64,000 nucleotides of DNA from G963677185 sp963677185. GTDB taxonomy: Bacteria; Bacillota; Syntrophomonadia; Syntrophomonadales; Syntrophomonadaceae. A program made the position numbers and the translations under genes. The notes under the pieces were generated by a model that worked only from the letters and a program-made list of their open reading frames with translations, did no database searches and was not told the origin of the DNA. The DNA lies in assembly GCA_963677185.1 (NCBI GenBank), contig OY781889.1, positions 1,798,001-1,862,000 of the forward strand, read 5' to 3'. Below are positions 33,690 through 41,780 of the stretch, one piece after another (position 1 is the stretch's first letter; every line of letters starts with the position of its first letter).

Positions 33690-34286
33690 ATGATGCTGAC
33701 TACTCTGAAACATGCTGCACTGATGTTGCTGATAATGACTATCTTGACCGGTTTGTTGTATCCTTTAAGTATTACAGCATTATCGCAAATAGTATCGCCA
33801 GATCAGGCAAATGGCTCGCTTGCAGTTATTAACGGGCATATTGCAGGGTCCTGGCTAATTGGGCAGCCGTTTTCACTGCCGCAGTATTTCCACGGCCGAC
33901 CGTCGGCAGCAACTATTGACAAAGATATGACGATTTCGGGCGCATCTAACCTGGGGCCGCTTAATCAGGATTTAATCGTTCAGGTTCATGACCGGACGGT
34001 ACAGATCCGGCAAGAAAACAATATTTCAGATGTTTCACCCATTCCATCAGATCTGGCAACCGCTTCAGCGAGCGGTCTCGATCCCCATATCAGTCCGGAA
34101 AGTGCATCGCTGCAGGTTGCAAGGATTGCCCAGGCCCGTAACATGGCGCCAGAACAGGTGCAAAAACTGATAGAAGATTGCACTGAAGAACGGACACTGG
34201 GAATTTGGGGCCGGCCGCGAGTCAATGTATTATTGCTTAATATCCGGCTGGATTCGATTCAGGACAGTATGAACCAGCGCAGCTAA
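33690..34286 (+). CDS. kdpC: Potassium-transporting ATPase subunit KdpC
   Basis: A 198-aa subunit with one N-terminal helix (about residues 9-28) and a large extracytoplasmic domain. Family blocks are LIGQPFSLPQYFHGRPSAA, GASNLGPLNQDL, ASASGLDPHISPESASLQVA and the final GRPRVNVLLLNIRLD. It is needed for assembly of the Kdp pump. The frame opens earlier, but the ATG at 33690 after AAGGGGTG starts right at the first helix. Confidence 0.93.
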   Translation: MMLTTLKHAALMLLIMTILTGLLYPLSITALSQIVSPDQANGSLAVINGHIAGSWLIGQPFSLPQYFHGRPSAATIDKDMTISGASNLGPLNQDLIVQVHDRTVQIRQENNISDVSPIPSDLATASASGLDPHISPESASLQVARIAQARNMAPEQVQKLIEDCTEERTLGIWGRPRVNVLLLNIRLDSIQDSMNQRS

Positions 34287-34364
34287 TTGATATGAACGCT
34301 GTGTTCAGGTATCTTTCATCAGCCAGGCTGATTATTAATCCGATCATGCTGAAGAGGTATCGTT

Positions 34365-37094
34365 ATGATTGATGATTCGAAGCGAGATCCCGATGCGATC
34401 CTGGCCAAAATAAATAAGCAAAGCAAAGGGCGGCTGACCGTGTTTATAGGTGCTGCTGCTGGTGTGGGTAAAACCTATGCAATGCTGGAGGCTGCTCACG
34501 AACGACGCTCTGAAGGCATTGACGTGGCGATCGGCTGGGTGGAAACTCACGGGCGCAAAGAAACCCAGGCTCTAGTCGAAGGCCTGCCGGCCATCCCGCC
34601 ACGTATGCTCGAATATCGCGGCAAACAGCTTATAGAAATGGATCTTGATGCAATTTTAAGCCAGCGCCCGCAGCTGGTTCTGGTAGACGAACTGGCGCAT
34701 GCCAATGTACCGGGTTCGCGCCATCCTCGCCGCTACCTGGATATCGAAGAGCTACTGGAAGCCGGTATTCATGTATATACAACCTTGAATATTCAGCACC
34801 TGGAGAGTCTAAACGATAGCATCAAGCAGATTACCGGCATTCATGTACGGGAAACTGTACCGGATCGTTTTATGGAGAGGGTCGATCAGGTGCAACTGGT
34901 TGATATTCCTGTGGAAGAGCTTATTGGGAGGTTGAAGGACGGCAAAGTATATGTTCCAGATATGGCAGAGAAGGCTTTAACTCACTTCTTTCGCCCGGGC
35001 AATATTAATGCCCTGCGGGAGCTGGCGCTCAGACAGGCCGCCAGCCGCGTGGATCAGCAGATGGAGGAGTACCGCAAGACTCACGGTATAGATCTTCCCT
35101 GGCCAGCGGCTGACCGGGTCATGGCCTGCATCAGCAGCAGTCCCTTCGGAATTCACGTGTTGCGCCGGGCCAGTCAAATGGCCATTCATTTAAAAGCGGA
35201 ACTTCTGGTTGTCTATATCGAAAAACCTCGTTACAAAGAGAAGGGTTTACAAGCCCAAAAGACCCTTAACTTAAATCTTCAGCTTGCAGAGGATTTGGGC
35301 GCGAAGGTCATATCTACCTATGATTCCAATATTGCGGATGGTATTTTGTCGGTGGCTCGCCGTTATAATGTGTCGCAGATCGTTTTAGGGAAGCCCCTCC
35401 GGCCGCGCTGGCTGGAAATTATCCAGGGTTCTGTCGTGGATGAGATTGTTCGAGGCAGCGCCGGGATGAGCGTGCATGTTATCCCAGGCGATCCTGAATA
35501 CATTGAAAAGAAGGAGCAAACCGGCCCGGTCAGGCCTAAACCGCGCTTAATCCCTTATTTTGGGGTCAGCATACTGGTGTCATTAATCGTGCTTTGCGGC
35601 CAGTTAGGTGGGGAGCAGCTGGGGTTAACCAATATCGGAATGCTCTTTCTCGTGCCCGTACTAATTGCCTCGGCTCGTTGGGGATTTTGGCCAGCATTAT
35701 ATGCGGCTGTAACCGGTGTGCTCTGTTTTGATATCCTCTTTATTCCGCCGGTAGGGCGGCTTACCGTTCAGGATACACGATATCTGATCACTTTCCTGGT
35801 ATTCATGGCTGTGGCTCTAACTATAAGCACGCTTTCAGACCGTTTGCGATACCGGGTAAGGGATGCAACCAGGCGTGAAGCGCGTATAAGAACCCTGTAT
35901 GATTTGGCTCGGGAAACCACCGCAGTGACCGATCTAAATGCTCTAATTAAAACAGTCGTTGAACATATTGCGCGAACGCTGGATGCAGAGGCAGTCATCC
36001 TGCTCCCGGACTATGCTGGCGAGCGGATAAATATTGCAGCAGCAAGCCATCCGGAAAGCCCTATGGCCATGGAATCCAGTGAATTGGCAGTGGCCGAGTG
36101 GTGTTTTCATCATGAGCAGATTTCCGGTTCCGGCACTGACACTTTGCCAGGAGCTTATGGCCTGTATTTGCCTTTATTGGCGAATGAAGAAAAACTGGGC
36201 GTTATGGGAATCCGGACCAGGGATAGCCATCTGACCCATGAGCAAAATGATCTACTTCAGGCTTTGAACGGCCTGGCGGCACTATCGATTGGCCGGTTGA
36301 AGCTGGCCCGGGATGCCGAAGAAATCCGCCAGCTGGAAGCGAGCGAACGCCTGCGGACCGCCCTGTTTAATTCCATCTCGCATGATTTGCGGACTCCGCT
36401 GTCGGCTATTATTGGTTCAGTGACCTGCTTGCTCGAGGAAGGAGACATATACGGCTCCGAGCAAAGGAAGCAATTGCTGGAGAGCATTAAGAAAGGCTCG
36501 TTGCGCATGAACCGCGTCGTAGGAAACCTGCTGGATTTAGCCAGAATAGAAAGCGGTTTGATGAGGCTTCATCGTGACTATTATGACTTGCAGGACATCA
36601 TTGGCGTAGTTCTTCATCAAAGCGAGGAAGTCGCGCAGGATCATTCGGTACATGTTGAGTTGGCGGCTGATTTGCCGCTGGTAAAGGTAGATTATGTATT
36701 AATTGAACAAGTGCTTTTAAACCTGTTGGACAATGCAGCCAAGTATTCTCCAGCCGGCAGTGATATTCTTCTGGAAGGGCGGCTGGAAGCAGGGGAAATT
36801 ATTCTGACCGTTGCGGATCAAGGCAGCGGCATACCGCCGGGACAGGAAGAAGATGTATTTAACAAGTTTTACCGGCTGCAGTCTCCATTAAGTGTCAGCG
36901 GCAGCGGGCTGGGGCTTTCTATTTGCAAAGGGATAATTGAAGCTCATGGTGGAAGAATCTGGTTTGAGAATCGCCAGGAGGGCGGCAGCATTGTATCGAT
37001 AGCTCTTCCAATGGAGGACACACTGCGCGTACAAATAGATGAATCGTCCGGAGAGGAGGCGGTTTCAGATGGGAGCACGAATCCTGGTCATTGA
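34365..37094 (+). CDS. kdpD: Sensor histidine kinase KdpD
   Basis: A 909-aa full-length KdpD. Order: KdpD N-terminal domain with Walker A GAAAGVGKTYAML near residue 30 and LVLVDELAHANVPGSRHPRR; USP-like domain around residues 250-375; four close transmembrane helices (about 400-495); a GAF-like region; HisKA with FNSISHDLRTPLSAIIGSV; and HATPase with LLNLLDNAAKYSP and GSGLGLSICKGII. It senses K+ limitation and phosphorylates KdpE. It overlaps kdpE by 26 bp. Confidence 0.95.
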   Translation: MIDDSKRDPDAILAKINKQSKGRLTVFIGAAAGVGKTYAMLEAAHERRSEGIDVAIGWVETHGRKETQALVEGLPAIPPRMLEYRGKQLIEMDLDAILSQRPQLVLVDELAHANVPGSRHPRRYLDIEELLEAGIHVYTTLNIQHLESLNDSIKQITGIHVRETVPDRFMERVDQVQLVDIPVEELIGRLKDGKVYVPDMAEKALTHFFRPGNINALRELALRQAASRVDQQMEEYRKTHGIDLPWPAADRVMACISSSPFGIHVLRRASQMAIHLKAELLVVYIEKPRYKEKGLQAQKTLNLNLQLAEDLGAKVISTYDSNIADGILSVARRYNVSQIVLGKPLRPRWLEIIQGSVVDEIVRGSAGMSVHVIPGDPEYIEKKEQTGPVRPKPRLIPYFGVSILVSLIVLCGQLGGEQLGLTNIGMLFLVPVLIASARWGFWPALYAAVTGVLCFDILFIPPVGRLTVQDTRYLITFLVFMAVALTISTLSDRLRYRVRDATRREARIRTLYDLARETTAVTDLNALIKTVVEHIARTLDAEAVILLPDYAGERINIAAASHPESPMAMESSELAVAEWCFHHEQISGSGTDTLPGAYGLYLPLLANEEKLGVMGIRTRDSHLTHEQNDLLQALNGLAALSIGRLKLARDAEEIRQLEASERLRTALFNSISHDLRTPLSAIIGSVTCLLEEGDIYGSEQRKQLLESIKKGSLRMNRVVGNLLDLARIESGLMRLHRDYYDLQDIIGVVLHQSEEVAQDHSVHVELAADLPLVKVDYVLIEQVLLNLLDNAAKYSPAGSDILLEGRLEAGEIILTVADQGSGIPPGQEEDVFNKFYRLQSPLSVSGSGLGLSICKGIIEAHGGRIWFENRQEGGSIVSIALPMEDTLRVQIDESSGEEAVSDGSTNPGH

Positions 37095-37746
37095 TGACGA
37101 AAATGAAATACGCCGCCTGCTTGAAATTGGATTCAAGGCTCATGGTTTTGGATTCTTCGAGGCCGCGAGCGGTGAGGCAGGCCTGAAACAAGCGGTTATG
37201 ATCAAGCCAGATCTGATTGTCCTTGATATGGGATTGCCTGATATGGACGGTTTGACCGTGATAGAGCGTGTGCGCGAATGGAGTTCCGTTCCGATCATTA
37301 TCCTGTCCGTGCGCGAGCACGAGTCTGACAAGGTCAAAGCATTGGACAACGGTGCTGACGATTATCTTACCAAACCTTTCGGCATGGCCGAACTACTGGC
37401 ACGAGTCAGAGTGGCTCTGCGGCATCAAGGCGGCCAAAAGGAAGAACCGGTTCTTGCAGCTGGCGAGCTTGAAATGGACCTGGTTCAACGCCGGGTGATA
37501 ATCAGGGGTTCCGAGATCAAGCTCACTCCTACCGAATATGAGCTCTTGAAGATATTGATGATTAATTCCGGTAAGGTGCTGACTCATCGTCAGCTTCTCG
37601 GTCAGGTCTGGGGAGCGGAACGTCAGGAGGAAAATCAGTATTTGCGCATTTACATCAGCCAGTTGCGCCGGAAAATAGAGGTGGATCCCAACCGCCCCCG
37701 GTACATTCTAACCGAACCTGGAATTGGTTATAGACTGATTCCATAA
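37069..37746 (+). CDS. kdpE: Response regulator KdpE
   Basis: A 225-aa OmpR-type regulator. The receiver domain has the acidic pair Asp9/Asp10, phospho-acceptor Asp53 in LIVLDMGLPD, and the Lys in DDYLTKPFG. The winged-helix domain follows, with LTPTEYELLKILMINSGKVL and YISQLRRKIEVDPNRPRYIL. It activates kdp transcription when phosphorylated by KdpD. The ATG at 37069 has GAGGAGG about 9 nt upstream, within the end of kdpD. Confidence 0.95.
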   Translation: MGARILVIDDENEIRRLLEIGFKAHGFGFFEAASGEAGLKQAVMIKPDLIVLDMGLPDMDGLTVIERVREWSSVPIIILSVREHESDKVKALDNGADDYLTKPFGMAELLARVRVALRHQGGQKEEPVLAAGELEMDLVQRRVIIRGSEIKLTPTEYELLKILMINSGKVLTHRQLLGQVWGAERQEENQYLRIYISQLRRKIEVDPNRPRYILTEPGIGYRLIP

Positions 37747-37810
37747 CGGCTGCGATGCCTGGCCTTAACAATGCACCTCCGGCTATGGAACAGTTGGAGT
37801 CCTGAACATG

Positions 37811-37852
37811 AAAACAGCCAGCCCTGGTGGCGATGACCGCCAGGATTGGCTG
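37811..37852 (-). terminator. Terminator of the 32-aa gene (also downstream of kdpE)
   Basis: CAGCCA/TGGCTG outer pairs and CCTGGTGG/CCGCCAGG inner pairs form a long stem. On the minus strand it is followed by TTTTC. Its location 30 nt past the small minus-strand frame fits termination of that gene. Confidence 0.6.
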
Positions 37853-37880
37853 CTTATGTCCCTCGCTTTGACGCTTAAGC

Positions 37881-37979
37881 CTATCGGCCTGAGGGCAGCT
37901 TCCGGGCATGTTCGGTTTCGATACGGATACGGAAGCATAAATGAGCCATTTGATACATACCCCATCCAAATGCAAACAT
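37881..37979 (-). CDS. 32-aa small protein, unknown
   Basis: MFAFGWGMYQMAHLCFRI is followed by a charged tail ending RKLPSGR. The first half is aromatic and hydrophobic, so it may sit at the membrane surface. The case for a gene is the signals around it: AAGGAGGT at 7-8 nt before the ATG, and a stable hairpin with U-tract 30 nt after the stop. It is convergent with kdpE. No family is recognised. Confidence 0.45.
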   Translation of the reverse strand: MFAFGWGMYQMAHLCFRIRIETEHARKLPSGR

Positions 37980-38258
37980 AGCTAATACCTCCTTGTTCTG
38001 CCTTGAACTGCACTTCCGTGACTCAAGGCGGTCTCCATCCTTGGATGACAATTGCTGCGGTTTCGGGTTTTATGTACCTGAAGTGTCTGTGGTCATATTA
38101 TCGTCTCAGAAAAGGGAAATCCTTAGAAAAATGTCGTATTGTGTGACTGCTTTAATTATCTCGCAAATCAAACAAATTGCTAAAAGGCAAGCAATCCCTG
38201 CGCTGCTTCATAAACGTGAGCTGTGGCCAAAAAACGATGTCACGGCGAAGACACAATA
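37980..38258. other. Intergenic stretch without a supported gene
   Basis: One plus-strand frame stays open here but has no ribosome site and unusual composition, so it is not called. Promoters for the 32-aa gene (minus strand) should lie here; no clear element is seen. Confidence 0.4.
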
Positions 38259-38283
38259 AAGCAGCCGATTCATTCGGCTGCTT
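38259..38283 (-). terminator. Terminator of the 66-aa gene
   Basis: AAGCAGCCGA pairs with TCGGCTGCTT (10 bp, 5-nt loop); the minus-strand 3' flank is TATTGTG. Confidence 0.75.
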
Positions 38284-38330
38284 GGTCAGGTCATGCGCTT
38301 TCCGCTCATTTTGTTTTCAGGAGTCCCTGG

Positions 38331-38531
38331 TTACATGAGTCCCCGCTCGCCCCGTTCCTCTCTCCGGTTTCGTCCGCCTTGCGCCCAGCTATTGAGAAGC
38401 TCTTCCATGACATCCTCGTAGGAATAAAGAGGCAGACGGTCCATCAAAATTTCAATATTGTCACGAACGCTGGCCAGGTTGAGCAGCATCTCCCTAAGAC
38501 GGCGGTGCAGTTCCATCAGATCGTAATCCAT
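38331..38531 (-). CDS. 66-aa small hydrophilic protein, unknown
   Basis: A 66-aa helical protein: MDYDLMELHRRLREMLLNLA, then a heptad-like stretch DNIEILMDRLPLYSYEDVME, then a basic tail RNRREERGERGLM. It may form a coiled coil. AAGGAGGCG precedes the ATG at about 8 nt, and a strong terminator lies 50 nt after the stop, giving a complete small transcription unit. It stands alone on the minus strand between kdp and the tRNA cluster. No family recognised. Confidence 0.6.
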   Translation of the reverse strand: MDYDLMELHRRLREMLLNLASVRDNIEILMDRLPLYSYEDVMEELLNSWAQGGRNRREERGERGLM

Positions 38532-38700
38532 AAAATGTCGCCTCCTTTTAGAAGGAAATTACAAAACCGGTATATTATCTGACGGTTTCGTAGTTCAGTT
38601 TTCAAATTGTCTGGCCGGATAATCAGGAATTAAGCATCACCTGTTTAATTAAATATATTTATTTTATTGTACCATGAATAAGGTATTATTGGGCAATTAG

Positions 38701-38849
38701 CGCAAGGGTTCCGGACGTTTAGATCCAGGCTGGGAGCAGATTGGAAGGGCAAATCAAGTGCTTAAAAACGTCTGATCGCAGATTTGAAGGGCTACGCAAC
38801 GGACCCGGAAAAAGTTAAAAAGGCCCTTGCAAAAGCATGTAATCTGTGA
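38701..38849 (+). pseudogene. Possible frameshifted gene remnant
   Basis: One frame reads GRLDPGWEQIGRANQVLKNV then stops; adding one A in the AAAAA run near 38765 joins it to RLIADLKGYATDPEKV and KKALAKACNL with a stop at 38847. The joined product looks protein-like, but no ribosome site or family is seen, and a 15-bp near-exact direct repeat (38736 and 38778) lies inside. The remaining bases of 38532-38916 hold no supported gene. Confidence 0.22.
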
Positions 38850-38856
38850 TTAAATA
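38827..38856 (+). promoter_or_regulatory. Candidate promoter of the tRNA cluster
   Basis: TTGCAA (38827-38832), 18-nt spacer, TAAATA (38851-38856), about 60 nt upstream of tRNA-Tyr. Confidence 0.5.
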
Positions 38857-38916
38857 TAAAGGCTGTTAGTAGGGATAACGCAGTTCTTTTGGGGAACAGT
38901 GGCTATCCTCACACCG

Positions 38917-39001
38917 GGAGGGATACCCAAGCGGCCAAAGGGGGCAGACTGTAAATCTGTTGGCGATGCCTTCGAAGGTTCGAATCCTTCTCCCTCCACC
39001 A
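38917..39001 (+). tRNA. tRNA-Tyr (anticodon GTA)
   Basis: An 85-nt class II tRNA with long variable arm and encoded CCA. The acceptor is GGAGGGA/TCCCTCC, the anticodon arm CAGA-CTGTAAA-TCTG reads GTA, and the T-loop is GGTTCGAATCC. Confidence 0.95.
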
Positions 39002-39008
39002 TTTACGA

Positions 39009-39084
<76 letters not shown>

Positions 39085-39094
39085 AAAACACTAT

Positions 39095-39170
39095 GCCCTT
39101 ATAGCTCAGTCGGCAGAGCGCATCCTTGGTAAGGATGAGGTCACCGGTTCAAGTCCGGTTAAGGGCTCCA
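39095..39170 (+). tRNA. tRNA-Thr (anticodon GGT)
   Basis: Acceptor GCCCTTA/TAAGGGC, anticodon arm ATCCT-TGGTAAG-GAT reading GGT, T-loop GGTTCAAGTCC, encoded CCA. Confidence 0.95.
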
Positions 39171-39175
39171 TTTAA

Positions 39176-39252
39176 GGCGGCGTAGCTCAGCTGGCCAGAG
39201 CATACGGTTCATACCCGTAGTGTCAGGGGTTCGACTCCCTTCGCCGCTACCA
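39176..39252 (+). tRNA. Elongator tRNA-Met (anticodon CAT)
   Basis: Acceptor GGCGGCG/CGCCGCT with a G-T first pair, anticodon arm TACGG-TTCATAC-CCGTA, T-loop GGGTTCGACTCC, encoded CCA. It lacks the initiator signatures. A CAT anticodon could also belong to a tRNA-Ile with modified C34. Confidence 0.9.
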
Positions 39253-39264
39253 TTTATAAAATAT

Positions 39265-39290
39265 AAGGAGTGGGCGAAGCCCACTCCTTT
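39265..39290 (+). terminator. Terminator after tRNA cluster
   Basis: AAGGAGTGGGC-GAA-GCCCACTCCTT, an 11-bp stem followed by T and an AT-rich stretch. Confidence 0.85.
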
Positions 39291-39326
39291 CAATTAGTTT
39301 TTAGTTTAATATTTTGGTGTTTTCTG

Positions 39327-39373
39327 CAGACCGATTAGAAAAGACGAAGAGAAATGCTTTTATCATTGGTCTG
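39327..39373. repeat. Short inverted repeat with CAGACCGAT core, before tuf1
   Basis: CAGACCGATTAGAAAAG (39327-39343) is inverted as CTTTTATCATTGGTCTG (39357-39373), 14 of 17 positions pairing. A third, direct, imperfect arm CAGACTGATAAAAAG lies at 39394-39408. The arms match those of the 124-bp inverted repeat at 29195-29318. It lies in the tuf1 leader, 60 nt before the gene. Confidence 0.7.
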
Positions 39374-39434
39374 ATGTTCCTGCCGTCAGAGTCCAGACTG
39401 ATAAAAAGATGATGAAGGAAAGGTGAAGAAAGAA

Positions 39435-40637
39435 ATGGCAAAACAGAAATACGAAAGAACGAAACCGCATCTGAACATTGGTACGATCGGTCACGTAGAC
39501 CATGGCAAGACGACATTGACGGCGGCGATAACTCTGTGCTTGAGCAAAGTAGGCGGAGCGGTAGCGACGTCATATGCTGAAATAGACAAAGCCCCGGAAG
39601 AAAAAGCCCGTGGCATCACGATCAACACAGCGCACGTAGAATACCAGACAGAAACAAGGCACTATGCGCATGTTGACTGCCCCGGCCACGCTGACTATGT
39701 AAAGAACATGATAACCGGAGCGGCCCAGATGGACGGAGCGATCCTGGTAGTATCAGCGGCCGACGGCCCGATGCCTCAGACCCGCGAACACATTCTGCTG
39801 GCCCGTCAGGTAGGGGTTCCTTACATCGTAGTATTTATGAACAAAGTGGACATGGTAGACGACGACGAGCTTTTAGAACTGGTTGAAATGGAAATCAGAG
39901 AACTGCTAACCTATTACGAATTCCCGGGAGACGACATTCCGGTGATTCAGGGTTCAGCCTTGAAAGCCCTGGAATGCGGCTGCAGTTCAAAAGACTGCCA
40001 GTGGTGCGGCAAGATATGGGAACTGATGGACGCGGTTGATTCATATATACCGATGCCGGAGAGAGCGGTAGACAAGCCGTTCCTGATGCCGATAGAAGAC
40101 GTGTTTACGATTACCGGGCGCGGCACAGTAACCACAGGCAGGGTTGAAAGAGGCACAGTCAAGGTAGGGGACGAAGTAGCGATAGTGGGCATGCGCGAAG
40201 AAATCCGCAAGCATATAGTAACCGGCGTAGAAATGTTCAGAAAGCTTTTGGACTATGCTGAAGCGGGTGACAATATAGGCACACTGCTGCGCGGCGTAGA
40301 CAGAAAAGATGTTGAAAGAGGCATGGTATTGGCCAAGCCGAACAGCATCCATCCGCTGACCAAGTTCAATGCAGAAGTATATGTGCTGTCCAAGGAAGAA
40401 GGCGGCCGCCACACTCCGTTTTTCCCGGGTTACAGACCGCAGTTCTATTTCAGAACTACAGACGTAACCGGAGTCATTCAACTGCCTGAAGGAGTGGAAA
40501 TGGTAATGCCGGGCGACAATATCCAGATGGCGATTGACCTCATTACCCCTATAGCAGTCGAAGAAGGACTGAAGTTCTCCATCCGCGAAGGCGGACGCAC
40601 CGTAGGCGCCGGCGTTGTAACCTCGCTGGCCGAATAA
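39435..40637 (+). CDS. tuf: Elongation factor Tu, copy 1
   Basis: A 400-aa GTPase that carries aminoacyl-tRNA to the ribosome. G-motifs: GHVDHGKTTL (residues 19-28), the switch segment EKARGITINTAHVEY, DCPGHADYVKNM, NKVDMVDD, and GSALKALE. Directly after this is an unusual Cys group, Cys181, Cys183, Cys188 and Cys191 in CGCSSKDCQWC, where many EF-Tu proteins have a short acidic loop. The ATG at 39435 is the usual MAKQKYERTKPH start, with GAAAGGTG further upstream. It is nearly identical to tuf2 at 55840. Confidence 0.98.
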   Translation: MAKQKYERTKPHLNIGTIGHVDHGKTTLTAAITLCLSKVGGAVATSYAEIDKAPEEKARGITINTAHVEYQTETRHYAHVDCPGHADYVKNMITGAAQMDGAILVVSAADGPMPQTREHILLARQVGVPYIVVFMNKVDMVDDDELLELVEMEIRELLTYYEFPGDDIPVIQGSALKALECGCSSKDCQWCGKIWELMDAVDSYIPMPERAVDKPFLMPIEDVFTITGRGTVTTGRVERGTVKVGDEVAIVGMREEIRKHIVTGVEMFRKLLDYAEAGDNIGTLLRGVDRKDVERGMVLAKPNSIHPLTKFNAEVYVLSKEEGGRHTPFFPGYRPQFYFRTTDVTGVIQLPEGVEMVMPGDNIQMAIDLITPIAVEEGLKFSIREGGRTVGAGVVTSLAE

Positions 40638-40721
40638 GCGCGTAATATTTAGATTGTTTTAAGTGCAGAAATGTGATAAATTATTTCAGTATTTTTGCGA
40701 GCTCAATTGGAGGTGGCAAAC

Positions 40722-40871
40722 ATGAGAGTCGGTATAATCCTGGCATGCAGTGAGTGCAAGCAGCGGAATTACAATTATACCAAGGATAAGAAGAAGCATA
40801 CGGAGAAGCTCGAAGTTAAGAAGTATTGCAAGTTTTGCAACACTCATACACTTCATCGCGAAACCAAATAG
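40722..40871 (+). CDS. rpmG: 50S ribosomal protein L33
   Basis: A 49-aa ribosomal protein. Two CxxC pairs (Cys9/Cys12 and Cys36/Cys39, in ACSEC and YCKFCNTH) make this the zinc-binding form. GGAGGTGG lies about 7 nt before the ATG. It follows tuf1 and precedes secE, the usual Firmicute order. The gene is short, and its start and end are set by the zinc-ribbon pattern and the ETK C-terminus. Confidence 0.95.
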   Translation: MRVGIILACSECKQRNYNYTKDKKKHTEKLEVKKYCKFCNTHTLHRETK

Positions 40872-40887
40872 GGGGATGTGAAGCGCA

Positions 40888-41142
40888 GTGGCAAAAGAAA
40901 AAGCCCCTGAAGTCAACGCAGTAGTGGTTCGTTATGAAGGTGCCAGGGATTACCTGGTCAGCGTTTATAACGAACTGAAGAAAGTAACCTGGCCAAGCCG
41001 TCAACAGCTGCTGGCGTATACCGGTGTCGTTATTTTCACAGTTATCGTTTTTGGAATGATTCTGTGGTTATTCGACAGTGGCCTTGCAATTCTATTGGAC
41101 AAGCTTTTTGTTGCATTTGGAAAGGCGGGTGCCGCCAATTAG
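40888..41142 (+). CDS. secE: Preprotein translocase subunit SecE
   Basis: An 84-aa single-spanning subunit of the SecYEG protein channel. The conserved cytoplasmic motif ELKKVTWPSRQQLLAYTGVV is followed by one hydrophobic helix (about residues 47-70). The start is GTG at 40888 with GGGGGATG upstream. The end overlaps the proposed start of nusG, consistent with coupled translation. Confidence 0.95.
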   Translation: MAKEKAPEVNAVVVRYEGARDYLVSVYNELKKVTWPSRQQLLAYTGVVIFTVIVFGMILWLFDSGLAILLDKLFVAFGKAGAAN

Positions 41143-41740
41143 CAGGAAGAAAAAGGACGAGCCCCTGGAAAAGCCGCGAGAAATGCTGGATATTAATGAG
41201 ATTCTTGAACAGGCCCACGGCGAATGGTATGTGGTTCATACTTATTCCGGCTATGAAAACAAGATCAAGGTGGACCTGACTAAAAGGGTAGAATCCATGG
41301 GTATGCAGGATAAGGTATTTCAGATTCTCATTCCTGATGAGGAAGAAATTGAATACAAAGGCGGCAAGAAGCGTTTAACCATGCGCCGTATTTTTCCGGG
41401 TTACGTTCTGGTTAATATGCATTTGGATGATGATTCATGGCGAGTAGTTTATCGGACACCTGGCGTTACAGGATTTGTTGGTAGCGGTACCAAACCGATT
41501 CCGCTGCGTGAGGATGAAATGCATATTATTTTCCAGCGCATGGGTTTGATCGATCGTAAACCCAGGGTTATGGATGTCGCCATTGGGGAAGCAATCCGGG
41601 TTAGAAACGGCCCCTTCGAAAACTTTGAAGGCATCGTAAAAGAGCTCCTGGTGGAACGCGGCAAAGTAAGGGTTTCAATAACTATGTTTGGACGTGAAAC
41701 CCCGGTAGAACTGGATTACGAGCAGATCGAAAAGATGTAA
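41129..41740 (+). CDS. nusG: Transcription termination/antitermination protein NusG
   Basis: NusG binds RNA polymerase and links it to Rho or to ribosomes. The NGN domain starts EWYVVHTYSGYENKIKVDL and includes FPGYVLVNMHLDDDSW; the KOW domain has IRVRNGPFENFEGIVKELL. The frame continues upstream through secE. GTG at 41129, inside the secE end and after GGAAAGGCGG, gives 203 aa with a basic N-terminal extension. The ATG at 41183 (185 aa) is the alternative and closer to the usual family length. Confidence 0.92.
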   Translation: MPPISRKKKDEPLEKPREMLDINEILEQAHGEWYVVHTYSGYENKIKVDLTKRVESMGMQDKVFQILIPDEEEIEYKGGKKRLTMRRIFPGYVLVNMHLDDDSWRVVYRTPGVTGFVGSGTKPIPLREDEMHIIFQRMGLIDRKPRVMDVAIGEAIRVRNGPFENFEGIVKELLVERGKVRVSITMFGRETPVELDYEQIEKM

Positions 41741-41780
41741 CATAGATTTGCAGCTATTCTCTTATAAGGAGGTGTATAAA

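Noticed and set aside
37993..38259. An 88-codon plus-strand open frame
   Set aside because: No ribosome site, it overlaps the upstream region of the 32-aa gene and a terminator, and composition is not protein-like.
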